This document shows positions 26,408 through 34,438 of a stretch of 64,000 nucleotides of DNA, in pieces (the stretch's first letter is position 1; each line of letters begins with the position of its first letter). This DNA comes from an uncultured Prevotellaceae bacterium (GTDB taxonomy: Bacteria; Bacteroidota; Bacteroidia; Bacteroidales; Bacteroidaceae): assembly GCA_902790625.1 (NCBI GenBank), contig CADASP010000001.1, forward strand, positions 1-64,000, given 5' to 3'. The position numbers and the translations under genes were made by a program. The notes under the pieces are model-generated. The model made no database searches and was not told the DNA's origin. It saw only the letters and a list, made by a program, of their open reading frames with translations.

Positions 26408-26526
26408 AAGCCCCAAAGCCCCCCTTTCGCCCCCCCCCCGAGGGGGGCACTATAGTTTTGCGGGCTGAATCTATCGTGCCCCCCTCGGGGGGCGAAAGGG
26501 GGGCTTGGGGGGGCTTTGAGGGGCTT
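26408..26526. repeat. Large GC-rich inverted repeat upstream of argB
   Basis: Left arm 26408-26450 (AAGCCCC, AAAGCCCCCCTTTCGCC, GAGGGGGGCAC) and right arm 26476-26526 are reverse complements, with the right arm carrying one extra AAGCCCCCCC unit. The 25-nt loop contains ATAGTTTTGCG, also present in the loop of the array after argB. It probably terminates tamL. Confidence 0.85.
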
Positions 26527-26545
26527 TTTATTAAACAATAATATA

Positions 26546-27325
26546 ATGATGAAACAACAACTGACAATTGTGAAGGTAGGCGGTGCCGTGGTAGAAGACG
26601 AGGCCGCGCTGGCGCGCCTACTCAACGACTTTGCGGCCATCCGTGGTGCCAAAATCCTGGTGCACGGCGGTGGCCGACGAGCCACCAAGGTGGCAACGGC
26701 ATTGGGCATTGAAACGAAGATGGTGGAAGGGCGCCGCATCACCGATGCCGACATGCTCGACGTGGTGACGATGGTTTACGCCGGCCTGGTGAACAAACAT
26801 GTGGTGGCCTCATTGCAAGCCCTTGGCATGGATGCCATCGGCTTGACGGGAGCCGATGCCGACATCATCCGCTCAGTAAAGCGACCGCTGAAAAATGGCA
26901 TCGATTATGGCTTCGTAGGCGATGTGAAGGCGGTGGACGGCGGGAAAATAGCCCATTTCATCGACAAAGAGATGATTCCAGTGATTGCGCCGCTCACCCA
27001 CGACGGACAGGGGCACATGCTGAACACCAATGCCGACACCATGGCGCAGGAGACGGCCAAGGCCATGGCGGGCAGCTACGACGTCACACTGATTTACGCC
27101 TTCGAGAAGCCGGGCGTGCTGAGCAATCCCGACGATGACGGCTCGGTCATCGCCCACATCAGCCCTGCCGACTTCGGGCAGCTGAAGGCCGAGGGCATCA
27201 TCAGCGGTGGCATGGTGCCCAAGATTGAGAATGCCTTGGCCGCCGTGGCTGCTGGTGTGCAGCGCGTGGTCATCACCAGCGCCGCGTGCATCGCCTCGGG
27301 CGGGGGAACAGCTATCACGTTATAG
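26546..27325 (+). CDS. argB: Acetylglutamate kinase
   Basis: Phosphorylates N-acetylglutamate (or N-succinylglutamate in some Bacteroidota) in arginine biosynthesis. 259 residues. Motifs: VKVGGAVV at the N-terminus, VHGGGRRAT for substrate binding, LTGADAD, and SGGMVPKIENALAA near the C-terminus. Start at ATG 26546 or the adjacent ATG 26549; an upstream TTG would read into repeat sequence. Not linked to other arginine genes here. Gene ends converge with asd on a repeat array. Confidence 0.95.
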   Translation: MMKQQLTIVKVGGAVVEDEAALARLLNDFAAIRGAKILVHGGGRRATKVATALGIETKMVEGRRITDADMLDVVTMVYAGLVNKHVVASLQALGMDAIGLTGADADIIRSVKRPLKNGIDYGFVGDVKAVDGGKIAHFIDKEMIPVIAPLTHDGQGHMLNTNADTMAQETAKAMAGSYDVTLIYAFEKPGVLSNPDDDGSVIAHISPADFGQLKAEGIISGGMVPKIENALAAVAAGVQRVVITSAACIASGGGTAITL

Positions 27326-27327
27326 AA

Positions 27328-27485
27328 GAGGAGTGAAGGGGAGTGAGAGGGAGTGAAGGGGAGTGAGGGGGAGTGAAAGGGAGTGAAGGGACAATAGCTC
27401 ATACGCAAAACTATCGTCCCTTCACTCCCGCCGACGAAGTCGGCTCACTCCCTCTCACTCCCTTTCACTCCTTTTTCACTCCCCT
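27328..27485. repeat. Inverted GAGTGAAGGG tandem arrays between argB and asd
   Basis: About six units of GGAGTGAAGG (27328-27391) followed by a 25-nt loop and about six complementary units CTCACTCCC (27417-27485). It sits between two convergent genes and could be a bidirectional terminator. The loop, on the minus strand, reads ATAGTTTTGCG as in the element upstream of argB. Confidence 0.85.
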
Positions 27486-28499
27486 TCAGCGCAGTGCCTT
27501 CCGAGCCACCAGGTATTCGCCTATCTGCACGGCATTCAGTGCTGCGCCTTTGCGAATCTGGTCGCCAGAGAGCCAGAAGGTGAGGCCGTTGTCGTCGGCC
27601 AGGTCTTTGCGCACACGGCCCACGAAGATGTCGTCCTTGCCAGCAGTGTCGAGCGGCATGGGATAGGTGAGCGTCGTGGGGTCGTCGACGAGGCGGCATC
27701 CCGGTGCGTTGGCGATGGCCTGCTGTGCCTCTTCCACGCTGATGGGGCGCTCGGTCTCAATCCACACGCTCTCGCTATGGCTGCGCAACGAGCTTACGCG
27801 AACGCACATGGCCGAGCAGCGGGCATCGGTGTGCATGATTTTGCGCGTCTCGTTAAACATCTTCATCTCCTCCTTCGTGTAGCCATTGGGCTGGAACACG
27901 TCGATTTGAGGAATCACGTTGTAGGCCAACTGGTGGGGGAACTTCTTGATGGTCTTCACCTCGCCCGTCTCCACTATCTCCTTATATTGCTGTTGCAGCT
28001 CCTGCATGGCCGCAGCACCGGCACCGCTGGCGCTCTGGTAGCTGGCCACGTGGATGCGGCGGATGTGGCTGAGCTGCTCCAGGGGCTGCAGCACCACCAC
28101 CATCATAATCGTGGTGCAGTTGGGGTTGGCGATGATGCCGCGCGGGCGCACCAGCGCATCCTCGGCGTTGCACTCGGGCACCACCAAGGGCACGTCGTCG
28201 TCCATGCGGAAGGCCGAGCTGTTGTCAATCATCACGCAGCCATACTTTGTGATGTCGGCAGCAAACTCCTTGCTGGTTCCGGCACCGGCCGAGGCGAAGG
28301 CGATGTCGATGTCGCGGAAATCATCGTTGTGCTGCAAGAGCTTCACGGTTAGCTCTTTCCCTTGGAACGTGTATTTGCGTCCGGCGCTGCGCTCCGAACC
28401 AAACAACACCAATTCGTCCATGGGGAACTGTCTCTCGTCGAGCAGGCGCAGGAACTCCTGGCCCACGGCGCCGCTGGCGCCCACAATAGCTACTTTCAT
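27486..28499 (-). CDS. asd: Aspartate-semialdehyde dehydrogenase
   Basis: Reduces aspartyl phosphate to aspartate semialdehyde for lysine/DAP, threonine and methionine. 337 residues from ATG 28499, which places the Rossmann motif GASGAVGQE at 7-15; an earlier in-frame ATG (28556) would add 19 unrelated residues. Catalytic Cys128 in ANPNCTT, and [10 protein letters not shown] further on. Monocistronic with a -7 box 55 nt upstream. Confidence 0.96.
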   Translation of the reverse strand: MKVAIVGASGAVGQEFLRLLDERQFPMDELVLFGSERSAGRKYTFQGKELTVKLLQHNDDFRDIDIAFASAGAGTSKEFAADITKYGCVMIDNSSAFRMDDDVPLVVPECNAEDALVRPRGIIANPNCTTIMMVVVLQPLEQLSHIRRIHVASYQSASGAGAAAMQELQQQYKEIVETGEVKTIKKFPHQLAYNVIPQIDVFQPNGYTKEEMKMFNETRKIMHTDARCSAMCVRVSSLRSHSESVWIETERPISVEEAQQAIANAPGCRLVDDPTTLTYPMPLDTAGKDDIFVGRVRKDLADDNGLTFWLSGDQIRKGAALNAVQIGEYLVARKALR

Positions 28500-28553
28500 C
28501 TTGATTCTATCATTTGAGTTGGTTTTGCTTTCGCTATCTTGAAAATTTGGCTG

Positions 28554-28561
28554 CAAAGGTA
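28554..28561 (-). promoter_or_regulatory. -7 box for asd
   Basis: TACCTTTG on the minus strand, 55 nt from the ATG. Confidence 0.5.
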
Positions 28562-28567
28562 CGAATA

Positions 28568-28619
28568 AAGCGCGGGAAAAGCAAAGAAATGAATGATTTT
28601 CTTTGCTTTTCCCGCGCTT
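28568..28619 (-). terminator. Perfect 19-bp hairpin after the xylanase gene
   Basis: Arms 28568-28586 (AAGCGCGGGAAAAGCAAAG) and 28601-28619 are perfect complements with a 14-nt loop. It lies 56 bp past the xylanase stop and just upstream of the asd promoter. No T-run follows, so a role other than termination is possible. Confidence 0.55.
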
Positions 28620-28674
28620 GGCTGACCATCAACCGTCGGTTTCGCTAATGATGCGTATACGCTGATAGCGCGAC

Positions 28675-31308
28675 CTATCGCCTCAGCACTTTCTTTCCGT
28701 TGCTGATGACGATGCCTTTGTAGCCTCCCTTCACCTTCTGGCCTGAGAGGTTGTAGATGGTCTGTTCAGCGTGCTGCGATGACTGTTCGGCATCGTTGAT
28801 GCCAGTGCTCTTGGTGCAGGTGAGCTTAATCTTGTCGATGTTGCAGTTGCTGCCCGTGATGGTGAGTCGCAGGATCTGCTCGCCTTGGTCCAGATTCAGG
28901 AGGAGCTTTTCCGTCACCGTCTTGTACGTGCCCCAGTCGTTGTTGCCCGTTTGTGGTACGTTGATTTGGCAGAGGTTTCTCACCGAGCCGTTCTTTACCA
29001 CGCCGAGCTTGAAGCCTGAGTTGGTGGTGCCCGAAGATACCGTTGCCTCGCACGAGTATTCGCCAGCCTCCGTCACGTTGATGGTGTACTCCAACCATTC
29101 GTCGGTAGCCGTATAGCCGATGGCCACGCCGTTGTTGCCCTTCACGAAGTCAACGCCCTCGGCATCTGTGCGATAGTTGGAGTCGCCTTGCCTCTCGCTG
29201 TCAGAATCGTGGAAGGTGAGTCCCTCGCCGCCCTTGTCGAAGTTCTCGGCCTGGAAGGTGCCAGGAATCTGTATCGCCGTGGTGTAAGGCGAACGTTTGC
29301 CATTCACCTTCAGCACCCGCTTTGCCGATATGTTCTCCTTGCCTTCGGCACTGGTGGCGATGGCCGTGATGTCGTAGTTGCCCTTGGCGGTGGGCTTGAA
29401 CACCAGCTCATAGGGAGCCTCCGTCAGTGTGCCTATCAGCAGGTCGTTGGCATAATACCGCACGCTGGCGATGGTGCTTGTGGTGCTCTTCGCTGTGACC
29501 TTGATGGTCGTGGAGTCGCCCACGGAAATGGTAGATGGCAGGAGCGAGCTGACGGTGACGCTGATGCCGCTGTCCTTCTCGTACCGACGGAACGTCATGC
29601 TCTTGATGTAGAAGCCGCCCTTGTCGATATTCAGGCAAAGGATGTGGCGTCCGGCTGTGAACGGCTTCAGCAGGATGCAGTGCATGGTCTGGAAATTGGT
29701 GCTGCTGCCCGTCTTGGGCACTCCTACGAGGTCGGAGTAGTAGGTCAAATCGTCCATTCCGTACTCGGCCAGGTGGAAGCCACCGCCCGCATTGGTGGCA
29801 GCCACCTCCACATCCATCGAATAGAGGCCCTCCTCCTTCACGTCGACGGTGTATTCCATCCAACCGTCGTCCTTGGTCGCAGTAGTCGTGTTGCGCGTGG
29901 CGTTGTTGTAGGCCACGCCGGCAGCTCCCTTGTCGTATTCCGTGGCGATGATGGTGCCCGGCAGCTCAGGAACGGTCTCATTGAAAGGCCCGCGCTTGGT
30001 GGTGGAGCTGAGCACGTTGAAGCGCGACAGACGCTCATACGTAGAGCCATCGGTGCAGGTGGCGACAGCCTTCAGGGTCTTCCAGCCTGTCGACGAGTTC
30101 GATGGCACGTTATACTCCACTACGTAGGGAGCCTCGGTCATGGTGGCAATCAGTTCGGTGCCCACGTAGAGTTCTATCTTCTCGATGGTTTTGGTGGCCA
30201 TGCTGGCGCGCACCTTGATGGGGAGCACGTCGCCCTTTGCCACCTTCAGGTCTCTGGGCCTGATGTAGATGGAGGCCTCTTTCTTCATGCCGGGGAACGG
30301 ACTGACGGCCGTCTTGGCTTCTTCGCTCTGCATGTACTGGCGCAGCCAGGTCATGGCGGGCCGGTCCTGCCCGTTCTTGATGAGGCCCGAATTGCCGTCG
30401 GTGGTCCATGTGGCACCATAGATGTAGCCCCAAAGCGTTATGCCTGCACAGTAGTCTTTCTCCCACATATAAGGTATCTGCTCCTGATAGCGCTGCAGCT
30501 GCAAAGCGTCGTCGGTAGTACCGATGTCGTATTCTGTGCTGTACATCGGCATTTTCAATGCTGTTTGGATTTTTTGTTCCGATTGCTTGAACTTCGAGAG
30601 ACTGCAGTCTGTCAAATCGTGCGACTGGCAGCCATAGGCATCGATAGGTGCACCAGCGTCACGCAGGGTGCGGACAAGTTCAATATAGTTGTCCGTGTCC
30701 CACTGGAAGGTGTTATAGTCGTTGTAAATCAAGATGGCGTTGGGCCAGCGCTCATAGGCCATCTCGAATGCCTTTATCAGCCAGTCGTAGCCCGTTTTGC
30801 CGCCTCCGCCCAGCGATGCCTTCATCATCGGGTTGCCATTTTGGTGCATGCCAACGGCCTCGTTCACCACGTCGATCAATGGCAGAGTGGCATATTTGCT
30901 CTTTACGGCGTTGTACCATTTCACGATCGACTGGTAGCGCTCCTTCGGCGAGAGGTTTTCGAGCCAGCCAGGGTATTGGGCACCCCATACCAATGCGTGG
31001 AACTTATAGGGGAAATTGTGCTGCTTGGCATAGTTGAATGCCCTGTCGCATCCCCAGTTGTAGCTATTGCGCGTCCCCTCAACCGAGCCCCACTTGGATT
31101 CGTTCTCACAAGTGATTTGGTTCCAAAGCTGCCAGAAGGGTGCTACACCGCCTCCGGCGTCCACTTGATAGCGGGTGGTGATGTTGCCCAGAAACTTGTC
31201 GGGATTGCTCGACAGCTGAGCCTGGGCTTTGCTTGCCGGCAGCCAACAGCAGACCGCGCTGAGCAGCACAGCAGGAAATGAGAGTAAGAAACGTTTCTTC
31301 ATAGACAT
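28675..31308 (-). CDS. Secreted GH10 endo-beta-1,4-xylanase with two CBM6-like modules
   Basis: Cleaves xylan backbones with retention. 877 residues from ATG 31308; ATG 31302 is equally good and both give a signal peptide (KRFLLSFPAVLLSAVCC). GH10 domain about 30-350 with acid/base Glu150 in DVVNEA and nucleophile Glu259 in YSTEYD. Then a Big-like segment, a CBM6-like module (about 450-590), another Ig-like segment, and a second CBM6-like module (about 690-825). The last 28 residues (YNLSGQKVKGG..GIVISNGKKVLRR) resemble a short C-terminal sorting tail. No SusC/D partners are adjacent. Confidence 0.93.
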   Translation of the reverse strand: MSMKKRFLLSFPAVLLSAVCCWLPASKAQAQLSSNPDKFLGNITTRYQVDAGGGVAPFWQLWNQITCENESKWGSVEGTRNSYNWGCDRAFNYAKQHNFPYKFHALVWGAQYPGWLENLSPKERYQSIVKWYNAVKSKYATLPLIDVVNEAVGMHQNGNPMMKASLGGGGKTGYDWLIKAFEMAYERWPNAILIYNDYNTFQWDTDNYIELVRTLRDAGAPIDAYGCQSHDLTDCSLSKFKQSEQKIQTALKMPMYSTEYDIGTTDDALQLQRYQEQIPYMWEKDYCAGITLWGYIYGATWTTDGNSGLIKNGQDRPAMTWLRQYMQSEEAKTAVSPFPGMKKEASIYIRPRDLKVAKGDVLPIKVRASMATKTIEKIELYVGTELIATMTEAPYVVEYNVPSNSSTGWKTLKAVATCTDGSTYERLSRFNVLSSTTKRGPFNETVPELPGTIIATEYDKGAAGVAYNNATRNTTTATKDDGWMEYTVDVKEEGLYSMDVEVAATNAGGGFHLAEYGMDDLTYYSDLVGVPKTGSSTNFQTMHCILLKPFTAGRHILCLNIDKGGFYIKSMTFRRYEKDSGISVTVSSLLPSTISVGDSTTIKVTAKSTTSTIASVRYYANDLLIGTLTEAPYELVFKPTAKGNYDITAIATSAEGKENISAKRVLKVNGKRSPYTTAIQIPGTFQAENFDKGGEGLTFHDSDSERQGDSNYRTDAEGVDFVKGNNGVAIGYTATDEWLEYTINVTEAGEYSCEATVSSGTTNSGFKLGVVKNGSVRNLCQINVPQTGNNDWGTYKTVTEKLLLNLDQGEQILRLTITGSNCNIDKIKLTCTKSTGINDAEQSSQHAEQTIYNLSGQKVKGGYKGIVISNGKKVLRR

Positions 31309-31333
31309 CGTGTTATTAATTATTAATATTGTG

Positions 31334-31341
31334 CAAAAGTA
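31334..31341 (-). promoter_or_regulatory. -7 box for the xylanase gene
   Basis: TACTTTTG on the minus strand, 26 nt before the ATG at 31308. Confidence 0.55.
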
Positions 31342-31629
31342 CGCATTTCTGTACAAAAAAACTTTGCTCGATGTAACAAAAGTTATGCAAATCGTTTTTT
31401 GCGCCCCTCCAAAGCATTTGTTTTGCCATAAAATGGCATAACTTCACCAGAGTTTCAAAGAATTTTGTGCTGGTTGTTTCGTGGCAACGCGATGTCGTGT
31501 GACGACGAGAAAAGTAGGGGAAAACAAAAGTTTTCCATGGACAAAAAGCAAAGCACAGCTGTTCAGCAGATTGACGTTTTTTAACGGAAAAAAAGCTTTT
31601 CAAAAAAACAACTTCATAATTATTTGTGC

Positions 31630-31637
31630 TATCTTTG
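31630..31637 (+). promoter_or_regulatory. -7 box for nrdD
   Basis: TATCTTTG, 46 nt before the ATG. Confidence 0.6.
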
Positions 31638-31682
31638 CAGTTGTTTTCCGTATAACACTAAAAGCTTAAAAAATAATTCAGT

Positions 31683-33914
31683 ATGATACAGACAGTTGTA
31701 AAACGCGATGGGCGTATTGTGGGCTTCAACGAGCAGAAGATCATGGCCGCCATCCGCAAGGCCATGATGGCTACCGACAAAGGCGAGGACGAGCGGCTGG
31801 TGGGTGTCATCACCGACCATGTGGCCCAGCGCGGCAAGTCGCAGATGAACGTGGAGGAGATTCAGGATGCCGTGGAGATGGAGCTGATGAAGAGCAGCCG
31901 CAAGGATGTGGCCCAGCGCTACATCGCCTACCGCCACCAGCGCAGCGTGGCGCGCAGGGCGAAGACGCGCGACATCTTCCTCGACATCGTGAACGTGAAG
32001 AGCAACGACATCACCCGCGAGAATGCCAACATGAACGCCGACACTCCCGCCGGCATGATGATGAAGTTTGCCAGCGAGAGCACCAAGCCCTTCGTCGACG
32101 ACTACCTGCTGAGCGACGATGCCCGCGAGGCGGTGAAGCAGAACCTGCTGCACATCCACGACAAGGACTACTACCCCACGAAGAGCCTCACCTGCGTGCA
32201 GCACCCACTCGACAACATCCTGAACTGTGGCTTCATCGCTGGCCACGGCGCCAGCCGCCCCGCCAAGCGCATCGAGACGGCCTCGGTGCTGGCCTGCATC
32301 AGCATGGAGTGTGCCCAAAACGAGATGCACGGCGGGCAGGCCATTCCAGCCTTCGACTTCTACCTCGCCCCCTTCGTGCGCCTGACATATAAAGAGGAGG
32401 TGAAATACTTGGAGGACCTGAACGGCGAAGACTATTCGGCCCTCTACGACGAGCCGCTCATCGACTACCTGAAGCAGCCCCTCGACGGCCTGACGGGCAT
32501 CGACCGCGTGCGCCAGCATGCCATCAACAAAACGGTGGGCCGCGTGCACCAGGCCATGGAGGCCTTCATCCACAACATGAACACCATCCACTCGCGCGGC
32601 GGCAACCAGGTGGTGTTCTCGAGCATCAACTACGGCACCGACACCAGCGCCGAGGGGCGCTGCGTGATGCGCGAGATTCTGCTGAGCACCTACGAGGGCG
32701 TGGGCGAGGGCGAGACCGCCATCTTCCCCATACAGATATGGAAGAAGAAGCGCGGCGTGAACTATCTGCCCGAAGACCGCAACTTCGACCTCTACCAGCT
32801 GGCCTGCAAGGTGACGGCACGCCGCTTCTTCCCCAACTTCCTCAACCTCGACGCCACGTTCAACCAGACCGACGAGTGGCGCCCCGACGACCCCAAGCGC
32901 TACCTGCACGAGGTGGCCACGATGGGCTGCCGCACCCGCGTCTTCGAGAACCGCTTCGGGCCGAAGACCTCCATTGGCCGAGGCAACATCTCGTTCTCCA
33001 CCATCAACATCGTGCGCCTGGCCATCGAGTGCATGAAGATTGAGAACAAAGAGGAGCGCATCGACCAGTTCTTCGCCCGCCTCGACCACATGCTTGAGGT
33101 GACGGCGCGCCAGCTCGACGAGCGTTTCCAGTTCCAGCGCACGGCATTGGTGAAGCAGTTCCCGCTGCTGATGAAGAGCCTCTGGATAGGTGCCGACAAG
33201 CTGCGCCCCGACCAGACCATCGAGAGCGTCATCAACCAAGGCACGCTGGGCATCGGCTTCATAGGCCTGGCCGAGTGCCTCGTGGCACTCATCGGCAAGC
33301 ACCACGGCGAGAGCCAAGAGGCACAGGAGCTGGGACTGCGCATCGTGACCTACATGCGCGACCGCATCAACGACTTCTGCGAGCGCTACCACCACAACTA
33401 CTCGGTGCTGGCCACGCCCGCCGAGGGTTTGGCCGGGCGCTTCACCAAGCGCGACCGCAAGGACTTCGGCATCATCCCCGGCGTCACCGACCGCGACTAC
33501 TACACCAACTCCAACCACGTGCCGGTCTACTACAAGTGCTCCGCCCGCCACAAGGCCGAGGTGGAGGCACCCTATCACGACCTGACGCGCGGCGGACACA
33601 TCTTCTACGTGGAGATTGATGGCGATGCCACCCACAACCCGCAGGTCATCATGGGCGTGGTGGACATGATGGACCGCCTGAACATGGGCTACGGCAGCGT
33701 GAACCACAACCGCAACCGCTGCATGGACTGCGGCTACGAGAACGCCACCCCCGACCTGAAGGAGTGCCCGCGATGCCACAGCCACAACATCGACCGGCTG
33801 CAGCGCATCACCGGCTATCTCGTGGGCACCACCGACCGCTGGAACAGCGGCAAGCTGGCCGAGCTGAACGACCGCGTGACACACATCGACGACGGCGAGC
33901 AGAAGCTGTTCTGA
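31683..33914 (+). CDS. nrdD: Anaerobic ribonucleoside-triphosphate reductase
   Basis: Glycyl-radical enzyme that makes dNTPs without oxygen. 743 residues. An ATP-cone occupies about 1-95 (VVKRDGRIVGFNEQKI). The C-terminus has the four-Cys zinc site (Cys680, 683, 695, 698 in CMDCG and CPRC) and the radical-site motif RITGYL with Gly711. All key elements are intact. The activating enzyme gene nrdG, usually next door in related genomes, is missing: the next gene is a secreted protein and a hairpin closes this one. Confidence 0.97.
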   Translation: MIQTVVKRDGRIVGFNEQKIMAAIRKAMMATDKGEDERLVGVITDHVAQRGKSQMNVEEIQDAVEMELMKSSRKDVAQRYIAYRHQRSVARRAKTRDIFLDIVNVKSNDITRENANMNADTPAGMMMKFASESTKPFVDDYLLSDDAREAVKQNLLHIHDKDYYPTKSLTCVQHPLDNILNCGFIAGHGASRPAKRIETASVLACISMECAQNEMHGGQAIPAFDFYLAPFVRLTYKEEVKYLEDLNGEDYSALYDEPLIDYLKQPLDGLTGIDRVRQHAINKTVGRVHQAMEAFIHNMNTIHSRGGNQVVFSSINYGTDTSAEGRCVMREILLSTYEGVGEGETAIFPIQIWKKKRGVNYLPEDRNFDLYQLACKVTARRFFPNFLNLDATFNQTDEWRPDDPKRYLHEVATMGCRTRVFENRFGPKTSIGRGNISFSTINIVRLAIECMKIENKEERIDQFFARLDHMLEVTARQLDERFQFQRTALVKQFPLLMKSLWIGADKLRPDQTIESVINQGTLGIGFIGLAECLVALIGKHHGESQEAQELGLRIVTYMRDRINDFCERYHHNYSVLATPAEGLAGRFTKRDRKDFGIIPGVTDRDYYTNSNHVPVYYKCSARHKAEVEAPYHDLTRGGHIFYVEIDGDATHNPQVIMGVVDMMDRLNMGYGSVNHNRNRCMDCGYENATPDLKECPRCHSHNIDRLQRITGYLVGTTDRWNSGKLAELNDRVTHIDDGEQKLF

Positions 33915-33934
33915 ACCCGCCACCACAACGCATG

Positions 33935-33985
33935 TCCCTCTCGGTGCCTCGCTCCACAGCGGGCACCGAGAGGGATTTGCTTTTT
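33935..33985 (+). terminator. nrdD terminator
   Basis: TCCCTCTCGGTGCC pairs perfectly with GGCACCGAGAGGGA across a 13-nt loop, followed by TTTGCTTTTT. Confidence 0.85.
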
Positions 33986-34028
33986 CTCCATAAGCCACCC
34001 GCAGCAGATGACCTATAGATGAAACATC

Positions 34029-34118
34029 GGTTGGCAGCGGCCGCTGCCATCATTGGCGGCGTTCGCTGCCATCATTGGCAGCGGCCGCTGCCAATGATGG
34101 GGGCGGCCGCGAGAAACC
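34029..34118. repeat. 90-bp tetrameric palindrome element, copy 2
   Basis: Four units of 23, 22, 23 and 22 bp. Starts GGTTGGCAGCGGCCGCTGCC and ends GAGAAACC. Unlike copies 1 and 3 the last unit is diverged, but the length is again exactly 90 bp. Followed by AAAAACGATGCTCTTTTT, a word also found next to copy 3. Confidence 0.8.
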
Positions 34119-34217
34119 TAAAAACGATGCTCTTTTTCCCTGCGGGGGCTTTCCTGTCCGCGCCAGCCACCATTCTTCTCCCAGCCCGCACCATTCTTTT
34201 TCATCTTCCATCACTCA

Positions 34218-34300
34218 GCCCAGCGCGAATAAGCGCTGCACCCAATCAACGGAACGAAATCACCGCCATCGGTTGGGTGCAGCGCGTATTCGCGCTGGGC
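34218..34300. repeat. Inverted repeat with 30-bp arms
   Basis: Arms 34218-34247 (starts GCCCAGCGCGAATAAGCGCT) and 34271-34300 differ at two of 30 positions and are separated by 23 nt. Each arm itself holds a small palindrome. It may be a mobile palindrome rather than a terminator, as no T-run follows. Confidence 0.8.
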
Positions 34301-34401
34301 CAAGGGAAGATTTTTGAACAACAATCGGCAATAAACCGCCTATATTTCTATCGCACAGCAAGAAAAATGCCCATTTATGCTCGCTCTTCATTGAAATTTA
34401 G

Positions 34402-34409
34402 TAATTTTG
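34402..34409 (+). promoter_or_regulatory. -7 box for the secreted EEP-fold protein
   Basis: TAATTTTG, 29 nt before the ATG at 34439. Confidence 0.5.
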
Positions 34410-34438
34410 CACGCAGAATTATTTATCAATTCCACTCA

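Larger units (their letters stand above)
31309..31682. other. Divergent regulatory region between xylanase and nrdD
   Basis: Carries -7 boxes on both strands (31334-31341 minus, 31630-31637 plus) and a palindrome TGCCATAAAATGGCA at 31424-31438 that could be an operator. No gene supported. Confidence 0.65.
33986..34401. other. Repeat-rich intergenic region after nrdD
   Basis: Contains the 90-bp tetrameric palindrome element (34029-34118) and a 30-bp-armed inverted repeat (34218-34300). No gene is supported in it. Confidence 0.7.

Noticed and set aside
31629..33998. Long antisense open frame opposite nrdD (over 700 codons); similar frames lie opposite the xylanase, the helicase, speA and GH31
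   Set aside because: They mirror strongly conserved genes and arise from GC-rich third positions; their translations are His/Ala/Val-rich with no recognisable domain.
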